DNA from: Thiodiazotropha sp040506775
Lineage (GTDB): Bacteria > Pseudomonadota > Gammaproteobacteria > Chromatiales > Chromatiaceae
Direction of reading: 5' to 3'
Assembly (NCBI GenBank): GCA_040506775.1
Contig: JBEVWC010000002.1
Span: 496,001-560,000 of the forward strand
Length of the DNA stretch: 64,000 nucleotides
Both the position numbers and the translations under genes were made by a program. Below, one piece after another: positions 43,463-53,300 of this stretch. Below the pieces are notes generated by a model that worked only from the letters and a program-made list of their open reading frames with translations, made no database searches and was not told the origin of the DNA. How positions within the stretch are numbered: position 1 is the first letter of the stretch; each line of letters opens with the position of its first letter.

Positions 43463-46333
43463 ATGCTGAACCGTCACCTGCTCATACTACTGGTTTTGAT
43501 CGCGCTGGGTCCCGCGGCCCTGCCGGCCGCCAGCTTGACTGCAGAAGTGGCCAGCCTGCGTGCCCTGGCCCAGGATCAGCATCTCATCCCGGTGATTGTG
43601 CGCTTCGACACGGCCCTTCCCATCAGCGATCTGCGATCGCTCGCAAGTCGCTCCGAAGTCTACCAGAGCGGGCCGGCCTCCCCGGAGATGCGCAAAAAGC
43701 GCTTTCGCCGTGAGGTGTTCAGCGCCCTCAAGGAACAGGCTCAGACGTCCACCAGCAGGATCTCCGGGCTGATGCGGCAAAACGGTGTGAAGACGCCGCT
43801 CAAGACCTTCTGGACCATCAACGCAGTGGCCTTCGACGCACCGGCGGAGTTACTGGATGAGATTGCCCGGTTGCCCGGGGTCTCGCGTATCAGCGCGGAC
43901 ATGCGTCTGAGCATGAGTTCACCCCAGGCGGAGGACACCAACCCCCTGCCCCTGTGGAACCTGGAGCGGGTTAATATCAGCCAACTCTGGCAACAGGGCG
44001 TCAACGGCGAGGGGGTCGTGGTGGCCATCATGGATTCCGGTGTCGACGGAAATCACCCGGATCTCGCGGAACAGTGGCGCGGCGGCGATTTCAGCTGGTT
44101 CGACCCCTACCTGGAACATGATTTCCCCACCGATCTGGCCGGTCATGGCACCCAGGCCCTGGGACTGATTCTCGGTGGTGATGACAGCGGTTATGCCATC
44201 GGTGCGGCACCCGGGGCCCAGTGGATCGCGGCAAGAATATTCGATGACGGCAATCAGAGCACCCTCAGCGCCATTCATGCCGCATTCCAGTGGCTGCTCG
44301 ATCCGGATGGTGACCCGCTCACCGACGATGCGCCGGATCTGGTGAACAACTCCTGGGGATTCGCCAGCACCATCGACCAGTGCTACCAGGAGTTCGAAGA
44401 GGATATTCGCCTGTTACGTGAGGCGGACATCGGTGTGGTCTTCTCCGCCGGCAACTATGGACCCTATGCGGGAACCAGTATCAGCCCAGCGAACAATGTC
44501 GGAGCGATTTCGGTCGGCTCCATCGACCAGCGCGATGAGATCGAATTGCTCAGCAGCCGGGGACCGGGGGCCTGTGATGGGGGCATCTTTCCCAAACTGG
44601 TGGCGCCGGGTGCCCAGGTCTACACCACTGACCGGCTGCCGGTCGCCTACAACGTGGTCTCCGGCACCTCCTTCTCAGCCCCCCATGTGACCGGCGCCAT
44701 GGCGCTGTTGAAAAGCGCATTCCCCGAAGTTCCGATCACTCAGATCGAAACCGCGCTCTACGACTCGGCGGACGATCTGGGTGACCCGGGAACCGACGAC
44801 CTGTTCGGTTATGGGGTGGTCAATGTGGCCGCTGCCTATGAACTGCTGCAGGAACGCCTGGGCGAATCCGTGGGCAGTCAGCTCAGCTTCAGCGAAAATC
44901 ACTACTCGGTGGACGAGGCCACCGAACGTCTGGTGGTCAGCGTCCGACGCCAGGGCAACACCTCAGACGAGGTTTCAGTGGCCTATCGCAGCGAGAATGG
45001 CACGGCCCGTGCCGGACGGGACTATGCCCCGGTATCCGGCCGGCTGCAGTTTGAGGAGGGAGAGACCCTGCGCAGTTTTGAAATCCCCATCATCAACGAC
45101 AATCTGGATGAAGAGAACGAGACCCTGTATCTGATTCTGGAGGAGATCGAGGGGCCCGCCCTGTTCGGTGTCAGCAATCAGGTGGAGGTCTCGCTGTTGG
45201 ATGATGATGGCGCCGGCAGTGTTGCCTTCGACGCGCTGTCTCAGGCGGTCAGCGAGTCCCGGGGTGAAGCCCTGCTAACCCTGGTACGCTCGGGAGGTTC
45301 CCAGGGCATTGTCAGTGTCGATATCAATCTGGTCGGCGATACCGCCCTGCCGGGCGAGGATTTTCTGCTCCGTTCGGATCAGATCACCTTTCTTGACGGC
45401 GAGACCACGAAACAGATTTCGATCAGCCTGATCGATGATCGGGATTATGAGGCGAACGAGCGTTTTCAGGCGATGATCGGAAATCCCACCGGCGGTGCCG
45501 TGATCGGTGATCCGGCTTCCACCAGCATCACCATTCTGGACGACGATCCGGATGGGCAGTCCGCCGCCTTTTTCCTGGAAGCGGCACAATACCAGGTCAA
45601 CGAGAATGGCTTGCAGGTCGTCCTGGATGTGTTGCGGTCCGGGCAGACCGACAGCCGGGTCAGTGTGGACTTCGCCACCCAGGACGGAACGGCTCATGAG
45701 GAGTCCGATTACAGCCCGGCCACGGGCACACTGGTGTTCCCTGCCGGGGTCACCCGTCAGCGCATCGTCTTGGAGATCATCAACGACACGCGCTACGAAC
45801 GGGAAAGCAGTTTCTCAGTCAATCTGTCCAATCCCAGTCCGGGCGCCCGGATCTACGCACCTTCCGCCGCGATCATCCGCATTACGGACGATGATGCCCT
45901 GCCCTTCGTCTCTCCGCATTCCGCATCCTTCGGTGGTTCCTCCAGCTCCTCAGGCGCCACACGCCGGTCCCAACTGCGCGATTCAGGGGGTATCGGGGGG
46001 TCCGGCAACCGGGCGTCCACCGGTGGGGCTGGAGGTGTGCAACGATTCGATCTCAATCTCAATCCCTACTCCCAAGCCGCTTTGGCCGGAGCAGGCAGCA
46101 GTCCTGCGGACGCAAGCCGTATAAGTGCGGAAACTGAAACGGATGAAAAGCGCGAATCCAGCGCGGAAACATCCAACCTGTGCGGAGAGACCGAATCGAG
46201 CACCGGGACGGATTCCGGGGCTGAATGCATCACCGGCTCAGTGGATACGGAAGTGACCAGTAAATCTGCACCGACCGTGGAGGAAGCACCCGATCAGAGC
46301 GGACCGGACACGCAGCCTGATGATCCAAACTGA
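43463..46333 (+). CDS. Secreted subtilisin-like serine protease with three Calx-beta domains
   Basis: About 956 residues. A signal peptide ends near LPAAS. An inhibitor-like propeptide (about 20-140) is followed by an S8 protease domain with D191 (MDSGVDG), H228 (GHGTQ) and S403 (SGTSFSAPH). Three Calx-beta domains follow (about 480-585, 590-695 and 700-805), and the tail is Gly/Ser/Glu-rich. The Calx-beta modules probably bind calcium and stabilise or anchor the extracellular enzyme. ATG at 43463 is preferred over GTG at 43457. Beside the gsp genes, it is a candidate type II substrate (inference). It is convergent with the sensor-kinase gene, only eight bases apart. Confidence 0.92.
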   Translation: MLNRHLLILLVLIALGPAALPAASLTAEVASLRALAQDQHLIPVIVRFDTALPISDLRSLASRSEVYQSGPASPEMRKKRFRREVFSALKEQAQTSTSRISGLMRQNGVKTPLKTFWTINAVAFDAPAELLDEIARLPGVSRISADMRLSMSSPQAEDTNPLPLWNLERVNISQLWQQGVNGEGVVVAIMDSGVDGNHPDLAEQWRGGDFSWFDPYLEHDFPTDLAGHGTQALGLILGGDDSGYAIGAAPGAQWIAARIFDDGNQSTLSAIHAAFQWLLDPDGDPLTDDAPDLVNNSWGFASTIDQCYQEFEEDIRLLREADIGVVFSAGNYGPYAGTSISPANNVGAISVGSIDQRDEIELLSSRGPGACDGGIFPKLVAPGAQVYTTDRLPVAYNVVSGTSFSAPHVTGAMALLKSAFPEVPITQIETALYDSADDLGDPGTDDLFGYGVVNVAAAYELLQERLGESVGSQLSFSENHYSVDEATERLVVSVRRQGNTSDEVSVAYRSENGTARAGRDYAPVSGRLQFEEGETLRSFEIPIINDNLDEENETLYLILEEIEGPALFGVSNQVEVSLLDDDGAGSVAFDALSQAVSESRGEALLTLVRSGGSQGIVSVDINLVGDTALPGEDFLLRSDQITFLDGETTKQISISLIDDRDYEANERFQAMIGNPTGGAVIGDPASTSITILDDDPDGQSAAFFLEAAQYQVNENGLQVVLDVLRSGQTDSRVSVDFATQDGTAHEESDYSPATGTLVFPAGVTRQRIVLEIINDTRYERESSFSVNLSNPSPGARIYAPSAAIIRITDDDALPFVSPHSASFGGSSSSSGATRRSQLRDSGGIGGSGNRASTGGAGGVQRFDLNLNPYSQAALAGAGSSPADASRISAETETDEKRESSAETSNLCGETESSTGTDSGAECITGSVDTEVTSKSAPTVEEAPDQSGPDTQPDDPN

Positions 46334-46341
46334 ATCGGCGA

Positions 46342-47736
46342 TCAGGTATACCAGACGGATTCCACCTGCATCCGCTCACCAGCGTGCAGTTTCACCGTAA
46401 ATTCACCGCCTGAGAGTATGGTTCTTTCCTGCATCGACTCAAGAAAGGGCGGCAGTGTTTGGCGGTATTTCGTGCGAATGATTTCACTGCTGATCAGCCC
46501 TTCCAGGATGAGCCGGTCATCCTGGCGAACCAGTGAGAACCGGGCCGTACCCTCCATCTTCTCGTTGAAGCAGATCCCTTTCAGGGTGTCTTTCAGAATG
46601 CGGTAAAGAATCGACTTCTGGTCCTGTTTGATGCTCGATTCCTCGACTCCCAGGTTGATCAGTATTTCCAGACCCTGGGTGATGGTGTGACATTCCGAAA
46701 CCAGCGAATTGAGGGCCGCCTTGAGTCCAAAATCATCCAGACTCGGAGGTCTCAGATCGACAGCCACGGCGCGGATCTTGTGCGCAGCATCCTGTAATAC
46801 CGGCACGATATTCTTCGAAAGCTCCGCCACCTCGTTATCCACGGCCACCTGTTCCAGGTCGATCAGGTAGCGCTCAAGCTGCATCTTAGCCCCGGACAGG
46901 GTCTGTACCACATCCTCATGCAGTTCAAACGCAATACGTTTCTTCTCATCTTCCTGGGCGGTGATCATCTTCGAGGTCAGATATTCCAGTAAACGCTTTT
47001 TCTCCTGGGTGTCCCGGTTCTGATCCTCGATGATGCGCTCCGAACGTTTGATGTGTATCAACAGGAAGAAATACAGGAAGGTCATCAGGGTCAGGGTGAT
47101 CACCAGCAGGACCAGAATGGTCCGGTTCGCTTCCAAGGCGTAGTAGCCGATATCTGAATAGATCTCCATCACCCCGATTACAGGGGCATCATCCGTAGCG
47201 CGAATCGGCACATAGGTCTGTACCAGATTTTTCTCCCCGATGGAGGTGAACAGGGTAAGGTTGTCATCATAGGTCAGGCTCGAGGCCGGCTTGCCGGAGA
47301 CCGCGGAATCGAAGGCTTCGTTATGCTCCTCATCGTCCTCGGTGTAGTCCGGATCCGTGGAATAGACCACCCGACCCTCGAGATCGTAGAGTTTGATGCG
47401 CATCACATCGGTGTCATTGAGCATTCGCTCGATGACCCGGTGCAGCACCGGTTCAAACGGCAATTTGGAGATATTTCGGTCCTGATTCTGCTTGATCACA
47501 TTGAGAAACATCACGAAGTGATCGTTGAGTGCGTACTCCGTTGCGATAGTCAGGGTCTCGTTACTGCGAATGCTCGCCGCCTCCACGATGTTGGAGGTCT
47601 CGTAACGGAAGAAGAAAAAGATCATCAAGGCGGTCACGGCAACCGCAATCAGACTGGTGATCGCGTATCGCCTTGCAAGATGGAAGTGCTGGGCTGGGGG
47701 CTTGAAATCTGTCGGACTCGACATGGTGTTCAGCAT
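46342..47736 (-). CDS. Sensor histidine kinase-like protein with degenerate ATPase domain
   Basis: A 464-residue membrane protein: transmembrane segments at about 24-43 and 205-227, a periplasmic sensor domain between them, and a dimerisation region of the NarX/LiaS HisKA_3 type with H273 in KKRIAFELHEDVVQ. The ATPase part looks eroded. The N-box position reads YRILKDTLKGICFNEK without the usual Asn, and no DxGxG motif is seen. It may signal without autophosphorylation, or be a dead kinase. It lies 35 bases after the cytochrome/binding-protein gene, which probably supplies its periplasmic partner. No response regulator lies in the window. Confidence 0.8.
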   Translation of the reverse strand: MLNTMSSPTDFKPPAQHFHLARRYAITSLIAVAVTALMIFFFFRYETSNIVEAASIRSNETLTIATEYALNDHFVMFLNVIKQNQDRNISKLPFEPVLHRVIERMLNDTDVMRIKLYDLEGRVVYSTDPDYTEDDEEHNEAFDSAVSGKPASSLTYDDNLTLFTSIGEKNLVQTYVPIRATDDAPVIGVMEIYSDIGYYALEANRTILVLLVITLTLMTFLYFFLLIHIKRSERIIEDQNRDTQEKKRLLEYLTSKMITAQEDEKKRIAFELHEDVVQTLSGAKMQLERYLIDLEQVAVDNEVAELSKNIVPVLQDAAHKIRAVAVDLRPPSLDDFGLKAALNSLVSECHTITQGLEILINLGVEESSIKQDQKSILYRILKDTLKGICFNEKMEGTARFSLVRQDDRLILEGLISSEIIRTKYRQTLPPFLESMQERTILSGGEFTVKLHAGERMQVESVWYT

Positions 47737-47771
47737 GATTCCGCTGCTAGGCGGCTGCCACTATTGACCCG

Positions 47772-49400
47772 TCAGGGAGCCTTCCACTCCGTGACGCGTA
47801 CCAGATTGCCACCCTGCCCGTCGACTTTCGCAATGTAAAAACCTCTCGAGGCAAACCGTTGGCCCGGGGCCATGCTCACCCGGGGATATATGGAAGTATA
47901 AGGCAGATCATCGACCATATGTTCGATTTTTTCGATGAAGTAGTCCCGGTAGAAATATCCCCGAATCTGCTTCAGGGCATCGCCCGCAGCTTTGAGGGCA
48001 AAATAGGCATTTGCCTGTATCTCCTTGGCCTGGGGATTGTAGATCCGTTTAGACTTGAACCAACCCGTGGAGCGCAACAGATGGTGATTGAGCTTGTCCG
48101 GCATTTCCTGACTGTGAACGAAGCGGATATGCTCACGCCACTGCGTTGGGAGTGCATCCGTCTGAGTTCCGTAGAAGCGGGTGGAAAGGTATATGAGAGG
48201 TGATTGATCACCGGCCTTACCGAGCTTCTGCAACAGGGTTTGGGTGGCATTCCTGCCGGTCCAGAAAACCAGGGTATCCGATCCTGGCTTGGAACCAATC
48301 AGTGAATCCGCCTGTGCTGATTGATCGAGCGTGATATCTCGTACCGAACGGCCCGCATCGCTCATCCGGCCACGAAAACGCTCAGCGGCCTGGGTACTCA
48401 GCGTGTCGGTGGGGTCGTAGACCTGAGTCACCTCCGCTGTTGTGGCGAGATAGGCCGCCAGGGCCTCTGCATCCTGAACCACTCCCCGGTCCAGGTACAG
48501 ATTGTAAAAGCCGAGTTCCGAAAGTTCCGGGGTTTGTGTGGTGGGGAACAGGCATGGCAGAGCGTTCTCCTCACAGAACTGATGCACGGTCGGCCAACCC
48601 ACGGGCACCAAGCCGTTGAGCACGGCAAACACCGGCTGCTCCAGCATATACGCCTGCAGCTGGTCCGCCCAGCCCGACTCAGGTCCGCTCAGTTGCCATG
48701 TGTGCAGGTGCCATTTACGGTAGGGTTTGAACATCCACTCCTTGTGCCAGGGTGCGTGTTCCGCGCGCTTACTCTCGTGCCGGGTTTCCACGTTCTTCTG
48801 CTCGAAATAATTCTCCAGGACATCCATCAGGGCCCGGTTGTCTTCGGGCTTGTTTGAATCCAGCAGAATCGTCGCAAAATGAATCTCGGTATCGGTCACC
48901 CCAGGGGAGATGGACTGGGACAGGGTGTCCAGATAGCTCATCAGAACATCCAGGGCCGGTTCATCGATTTCGTACCTGGGCATGAATGGGTTCATAGTCT
49001 GGCCGTTGGCATCTATGCCCTGGGTGATCGCCCTGAGGAGGGTTTCCCGGGTATACGCCTGCCGGTAGATTGGAGGCGCCGGTGGCTTGCTGGTTGGCAG
49101 CTGCAGGGGGTTGAACAGTATGTGTCCGGCAATCGCGGGTACCACTTCCTGACCCTCGGTCGAACCCATGCCACTGCGGCGATGGCAGGTCTCGCAAATC
49201 AACTGATCGCCTTGAACCGCGATATCGCCCTGTACCACAGCCTTGACCTGATTGCCGTTGGGCAGGATACCCTGGGAGTAGAGCTGTTTGCCCAGGCGAT
49301 ACTGGTCACTATCGATTTCCGCGTTGTACAGGCTGCTCGAGAACAGCAGGGTCAACGCGCTGACCAGACTTGTGGCCCATGGATTGGGAATGCTTATCAT
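47772..49400 (-). CDS. Cytochrome c domain fused to ABC-type periplasmic binding protein
   Basis: A 542-residue secreted protein. After an N-terminal hydrophobic signal, residues 30-150 look like a mono-heme cytochrome c with C69-x-x-C72-H73 (CETCH). Residues 160-530 resemble a type I periplasmic binding protein fold of the branched-chain amino-acid or urea receptor kind. No ABC permease or ATPase gene is nearby, so a sensing or redox role seems likelier than transport. It is upstream of and 35 bases from a membrane sensor gene, and downstream of a SCO gene. Confidence 0.8.
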   Translation of the reverse strand: MISIPNPWATSLVSALTLLFSSSLYNAEIDSDQYRLGKQLYSQGILPNGNQVKAVVQGDIAVQGDQLICETCHRRSGMGSTEGQEVVPAIAGHILFNPLQLPTSKPPAPPIYRQAYTRETLLRAITQGIDANGQTMNPFMPRYEIDEPALDVLMSYLDTLSQSISPGVTDTEIHFATILLDSNKPEDNRALMDVLENYFEQKNVETRHESKRAEHAPWHKEWMFKPYRKWHLHTWQLSGPESGWADQLQAYMLEQPVFAVLNGLVPVGWPTVHQFCEENALPCLFPTTQTPELSELGFYNLYLDRGVVQDAEALAAYLATTAEVTQVYDPTDTLSTQAAERFRGRMSDAGRSVRDITLDQSAQADSLIGSKPGSDTLVFWTGRNATQTLLQKLGKAGDQSPLIYLSTRFYGTQTDALPTQWREHIRFVHSQEMPDKLNHHLLRSTGWFKSKRIYNPQAKEIQANAYFALKAAGDALKQIRGYFYRDYFIEKIEHMVDDLPYTSIYPRVSMAPGQRFASRGFYIAKVDGQGGNLVRVTEWKAP

Positions 49401-49532
49401 GACAATTCCAACTGGCCCGCCAACGCAAACCTGTTACCTGCATTGAGCAATGACAACCATGAATCCGGGCATGGATTCACCGGGACACCCATGTGAGTGG
49501 TCGATGTGATTTCCATGTGTGATTCAGGGTGC

Positions 49533-50285
49533 TCACTGCTGTTTCACGGTCTTCTGATATTCACGCACGATGTCCTCCGCGCTGGCCAGACCGTCGATGC
49601 GTTTCCACTCCGATGCGCCCTGCCCCCGAATCAAGGTGATCGGTTCGTGATTCATCTTCGACCCGCGGAAGATATCAAAGGCCTTCTCGACCGCGACCAC
49701 ATCATCATAACTGCCGGTGTAGAAGTCCCATCCCTTGCGTGCTTCGAAACGTTCCGCATACGCCTTGAGACGTTCCGGAGTGTCATATTCCGGATCGATG
49801 GTAATGGAGATCATCGCCACCTCCTCATTCTCATCGAGAAGCGCCTGAACCTGGTGAAAACTCGCGGAGAGCACCGGGCAGATGGTGGTGCAGGTGGTGA
49901 AAATGAAATTCACCATGACTGGACGGTCCATGGCGAGCAACTCCGGCAGATTGACCACTTCGCCGAGATGCGAGGTGAGATCCACGTCGGGTATCGAGTA
50001 ACTGGCCTGTTTTACCTGGTAACCACTTTTATTCATCATCATCATGTGATGAGCATGATGATCATGGGCACCGTGGTCCATGTCATTCATAGCCACTGTG
50101 AATCGCTCAGCAGGCGCAGATGCTTGCTGGGGTTGTGTTACGCAATCCAGTTTGAAGGGTAAGGGTGGATTGTCATCGAAGGGTGCCGCCTCCCAGGCGG
50201 CACACACTCCAGGCAGCAGGAACATGCCCAGCATGGCCGCTCCCCATCCTTGATGAATTTTTCGTTTTTCTACTTTGTCTTCCAT
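49533..50285 (-). CDS. SCO1/SenC family copper chaperone with His/Met-rich insert
   Basis: A 250-residue thioredoxin-fold protein. Copper ligands are C132 and C136 (TTCTTICPV) and H213 (MNHEPI). An N-terminal signal or anchor near 10-30 places it in the periplasm. Residues 66-84 form a His/Met-rich loop (NDMDHGAHDHHAHHMMMM), a likely extra copper(I/II) store. SCO proteins usually load the CuA site of cytochrome oxidase, but no oxidase genes are here. The neighbours are multicopper-oxidase-like genes, so metallating them is the likelier job (inference). GGGAG precedes the ATG. Confidence 0.9.
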   Translation of the reverse strand: MEDKVEKRKIHQGWGAAMLGMFLLPGVCAAWEAAPFDDNPPLPFKLDCVTQPQQASAPAERFTVAMNDMDHGAHDHHAHHMMMMNKSGYQVKQASYSIPDVDLTSHLGEVVNLPELLAMDRPVMVNFIFTTCTTICPVLSASFHQVQALLDENEEVAMISITIDPEYDTPERLKAYAERFEARKGWDFYTGSYDDVVAVEKAFDIFRGSKMNHEPITLIRGQGASEWKRIDGLASAEDIVREYQKTVKQQ

Positions 50286-50318
50286 ACTTCTTCTCCCCCG
50301 ACGACCGGAACCGGACCG

Positions 50319-53300
50319 TTAAATGTCCTGACTCCGGCCGATACAGCTTGAATGATGACGATAACCGCGACTCACGGTTGTAAGGAACAGTAACAGCAGC
50401 GTAACCAGCAGCCAGGGATCGAAGGATCCGCCACCACCGCCGCCGCCACTGCTGCCACCCCCATCAGTGGGAGGCGTGGTGGCGCTGTCGTCATCGACAA
50501 TGGTGATTTGCATAGTGCTTGCCGCACTGTCCAGGGTGCCACCCCCGGTGACGTTGCTGAGACTCAAGGTAAACGACTTGTCACCGTCCTGCAGGGTATT
50601 GTCGATAATCTGTACCTGCACGGTTTGACTGGCGACCCCATCGGTAAATGTCAGGGTACCCGGTGTGATACTGAAATCGGTGTCTGCGACAGCAGTGCCG
50701 GAGGCGACGCTCAGATCGACACTCGTATCACCATTGGTATTGTCCGAACGCAGAATCGTTACATCCAGTACACCATCGGATTCGCTAACGGACTGAGCGG
50801 TGATTGCAAAACCGATCCTGGCAACTGCGTTATCGACCTCGTCGTCTGTAATGGTTACCGATCCCTCGTCGAGTGAACCCAGTACGGCACCGCCCTGCGG
50901 ATTACTCAGCGCGACCTGGAACTGTTCATCCCCTTCCAGGGAGGCATCGTCGAGGATCGCAATCTGAAAGGTTTTACTGGTGGTTTCTCCGTCGGCGAAA
51001 CTGATGCGACCGGTGGCAAAGGTGTAATCCGACTCAGCGATTGCGTCTCCGTCCCGGGTGGCGTAATCCACTGAAATGGCGCCAGTCGAGCCACCACTGC
51101 GATTGATACTGACGGTCAGGCTGCCGCCATTCTCGGCTGCGGTGTAACTGGCCTGGCCAAGGTCCAGTGCGCCGGCTGCGGGCGGATCATCATCGTCTCC
51201 CAGGCGAACCAGAACACTCGCATTGTCACCAAGGACTGCACCAAAAGCATGACTCAGGGTCACCCGGAATGTTTCCGAACCTTCATAAACCGCATCGTCG
51301 TTGAGCGTGACCTGGAAATCCTGAGTCAATTCACCATCGGCGAAAACCAGGGTCCCGGTAGCGACTTCATAGTCACTGCCAGCGGTTGCGGTATCGTCCG
51401 AGGTCGCGTAATTGACCACCGCGCTGCCGCTGCTGCCACCTTCCCGGGATACGGTAATGATCACGCTGCCATCGAACTCCTCGGCGGAAAACTCACCCAG
51501 ACTGAAACCCAGGATACCGGATGTCGGCGCCTGATCATCATCCTCGATAAGCAGGGTCGCCTGGGTATTCGCGCCCAGCACGGCACCCCCTGCGGGCTGG
51601 CTCAGGCTAAGGCTGAGCGTTTCGTCGCCTTCATAGGCATTATCATCAAGCAGTGTGACACTGAAGGATGCCGAGGCGACACCACTGGCCAATGAAAGGG
51701 TTCCGCTGGCTGCGGTATAGTCCTCGCCTGCCACGGCGGTCACATCGGTGGTAGCGTAATTGACGCTGACCGCACCGCTGGTGCCGCCACTGCGGGTTAC
51801 CGACACAACCGCGCTGCCCCCGGCCTCGGACTGACTGAACTCGGAGACACTGAACTGCAGGCTGCCCGCTGCGGGAACCGGATCATCATCCGTTACCGTC
51901 ACCTCGGCCAGGATGGGGGTACCCAGAACCCCATTACCGGAGAGGCTGCTCAGGCCGACCATGAAAGACTCGCTGTTCTCGTAGGCAGAATCGTTGAGTA
52001 TCGGTATGTTGCAGGTCTTGAGCGTCTCACCCTCGGCAAAGGTCAGGGTGGTCTGGGTCGCTGTGTAGTCGCTACCGGCCGCTGCGCTGGAGTCTGCGGT
52101 CGCACACACCAGGGTTACGGTGCCGGTGGAGCCGTTGATCCGGGTGACCGGGACGCTGATCTGCCCGGAGGATTCCCCGGCCGAATAGGCGTCGCCACTG
52201 AACTGGAAGCTGCCACCGCTTGGCACCGGTTCATTGTCGAGGATACTGACCTCGGCGTAATCGACACTCCCAAGACCCACACTGACCGGGTTGCTCAGGG
52301 TTACCATGAAGGTTTCCAAACCCTCCGCAACCGCGTCATCGGTGATCGGCACGCTGAAGCTGGCGCTCACCTGTCCATTGCTGAAGGTCAGGGTTCCTGA
52401 GGTGGCGGTGTAATCGGAACCGGCCACGGCCGTGGTATCGGATGTGGTGTAGTCAACCGATCCAGTGCCCAGATCCCCGTCATTGCGCTGCACCGTAATG
52501 CTCAGGCTGCCGGCATTCTCGACAACCCGGTACTGTGCGCCGCTGAAGCCCACGGAGCCTACCGGCTGCGGATCGTTCTCGCTGATCGTCACCGTAGCGG
52601 TGTTGAGCACACCAACCGCATCCCCGCTCAACTGCAGGATGATGGTTTCATCCCCCTCATAGACCGCGTCGTCAATGATAGGAATGGTGATGGTTTTTTC
52701 CGTTTCGCCCTCGGCGAATGTCAGTGTACCGCTGGTGGCGGTAAAATCCTGACCCGCTGTCGCAGTACCCTCGGTCGTGGTGGCATAGTCAATCGTCACG
52801 GAACCGCTGGTGCCGCCACTGCGCGCCACTGTGACAACCGCACTTCCGGCAGTTTCACTGACTGCATAGTCGAATGTGCTGAACTGCAGCTTCTGCCCGG
52901 TAAAGCCGCCTGCCGCGGCACCCAGGATGAAATCGTCGGAGAAGAAAATACTCGGCTCGGCCCCCACCTCATCCACAGTTTCAATCACCAGGGTGGTGAA
53001 ACCGCCATCATCGATGAAGCCGAGAAACGTCCAGTCCAGGACAGAAGCCTGGGTACCGGTGAAATCGATGGTGTCACCATTCGTTGTGAAACCCAATTGC
53101 GCACCACCGCCGCTGTAAAACCAGCCACCGACGCCATACAGGGTGATGCTGCCGGAATTCAGGGAGACGGCATCCGGCACCGGATGCGTCGCGTTGCCGG
53201 CTTCGAGAGCGGCAAACAGCCGGTAAGTGCCGTCATGCGCACCGCCGAAACCATCGGTGAGCAGACCCGAGGTGACGTTGGGGTTGGCGGCCCAGGTGAT

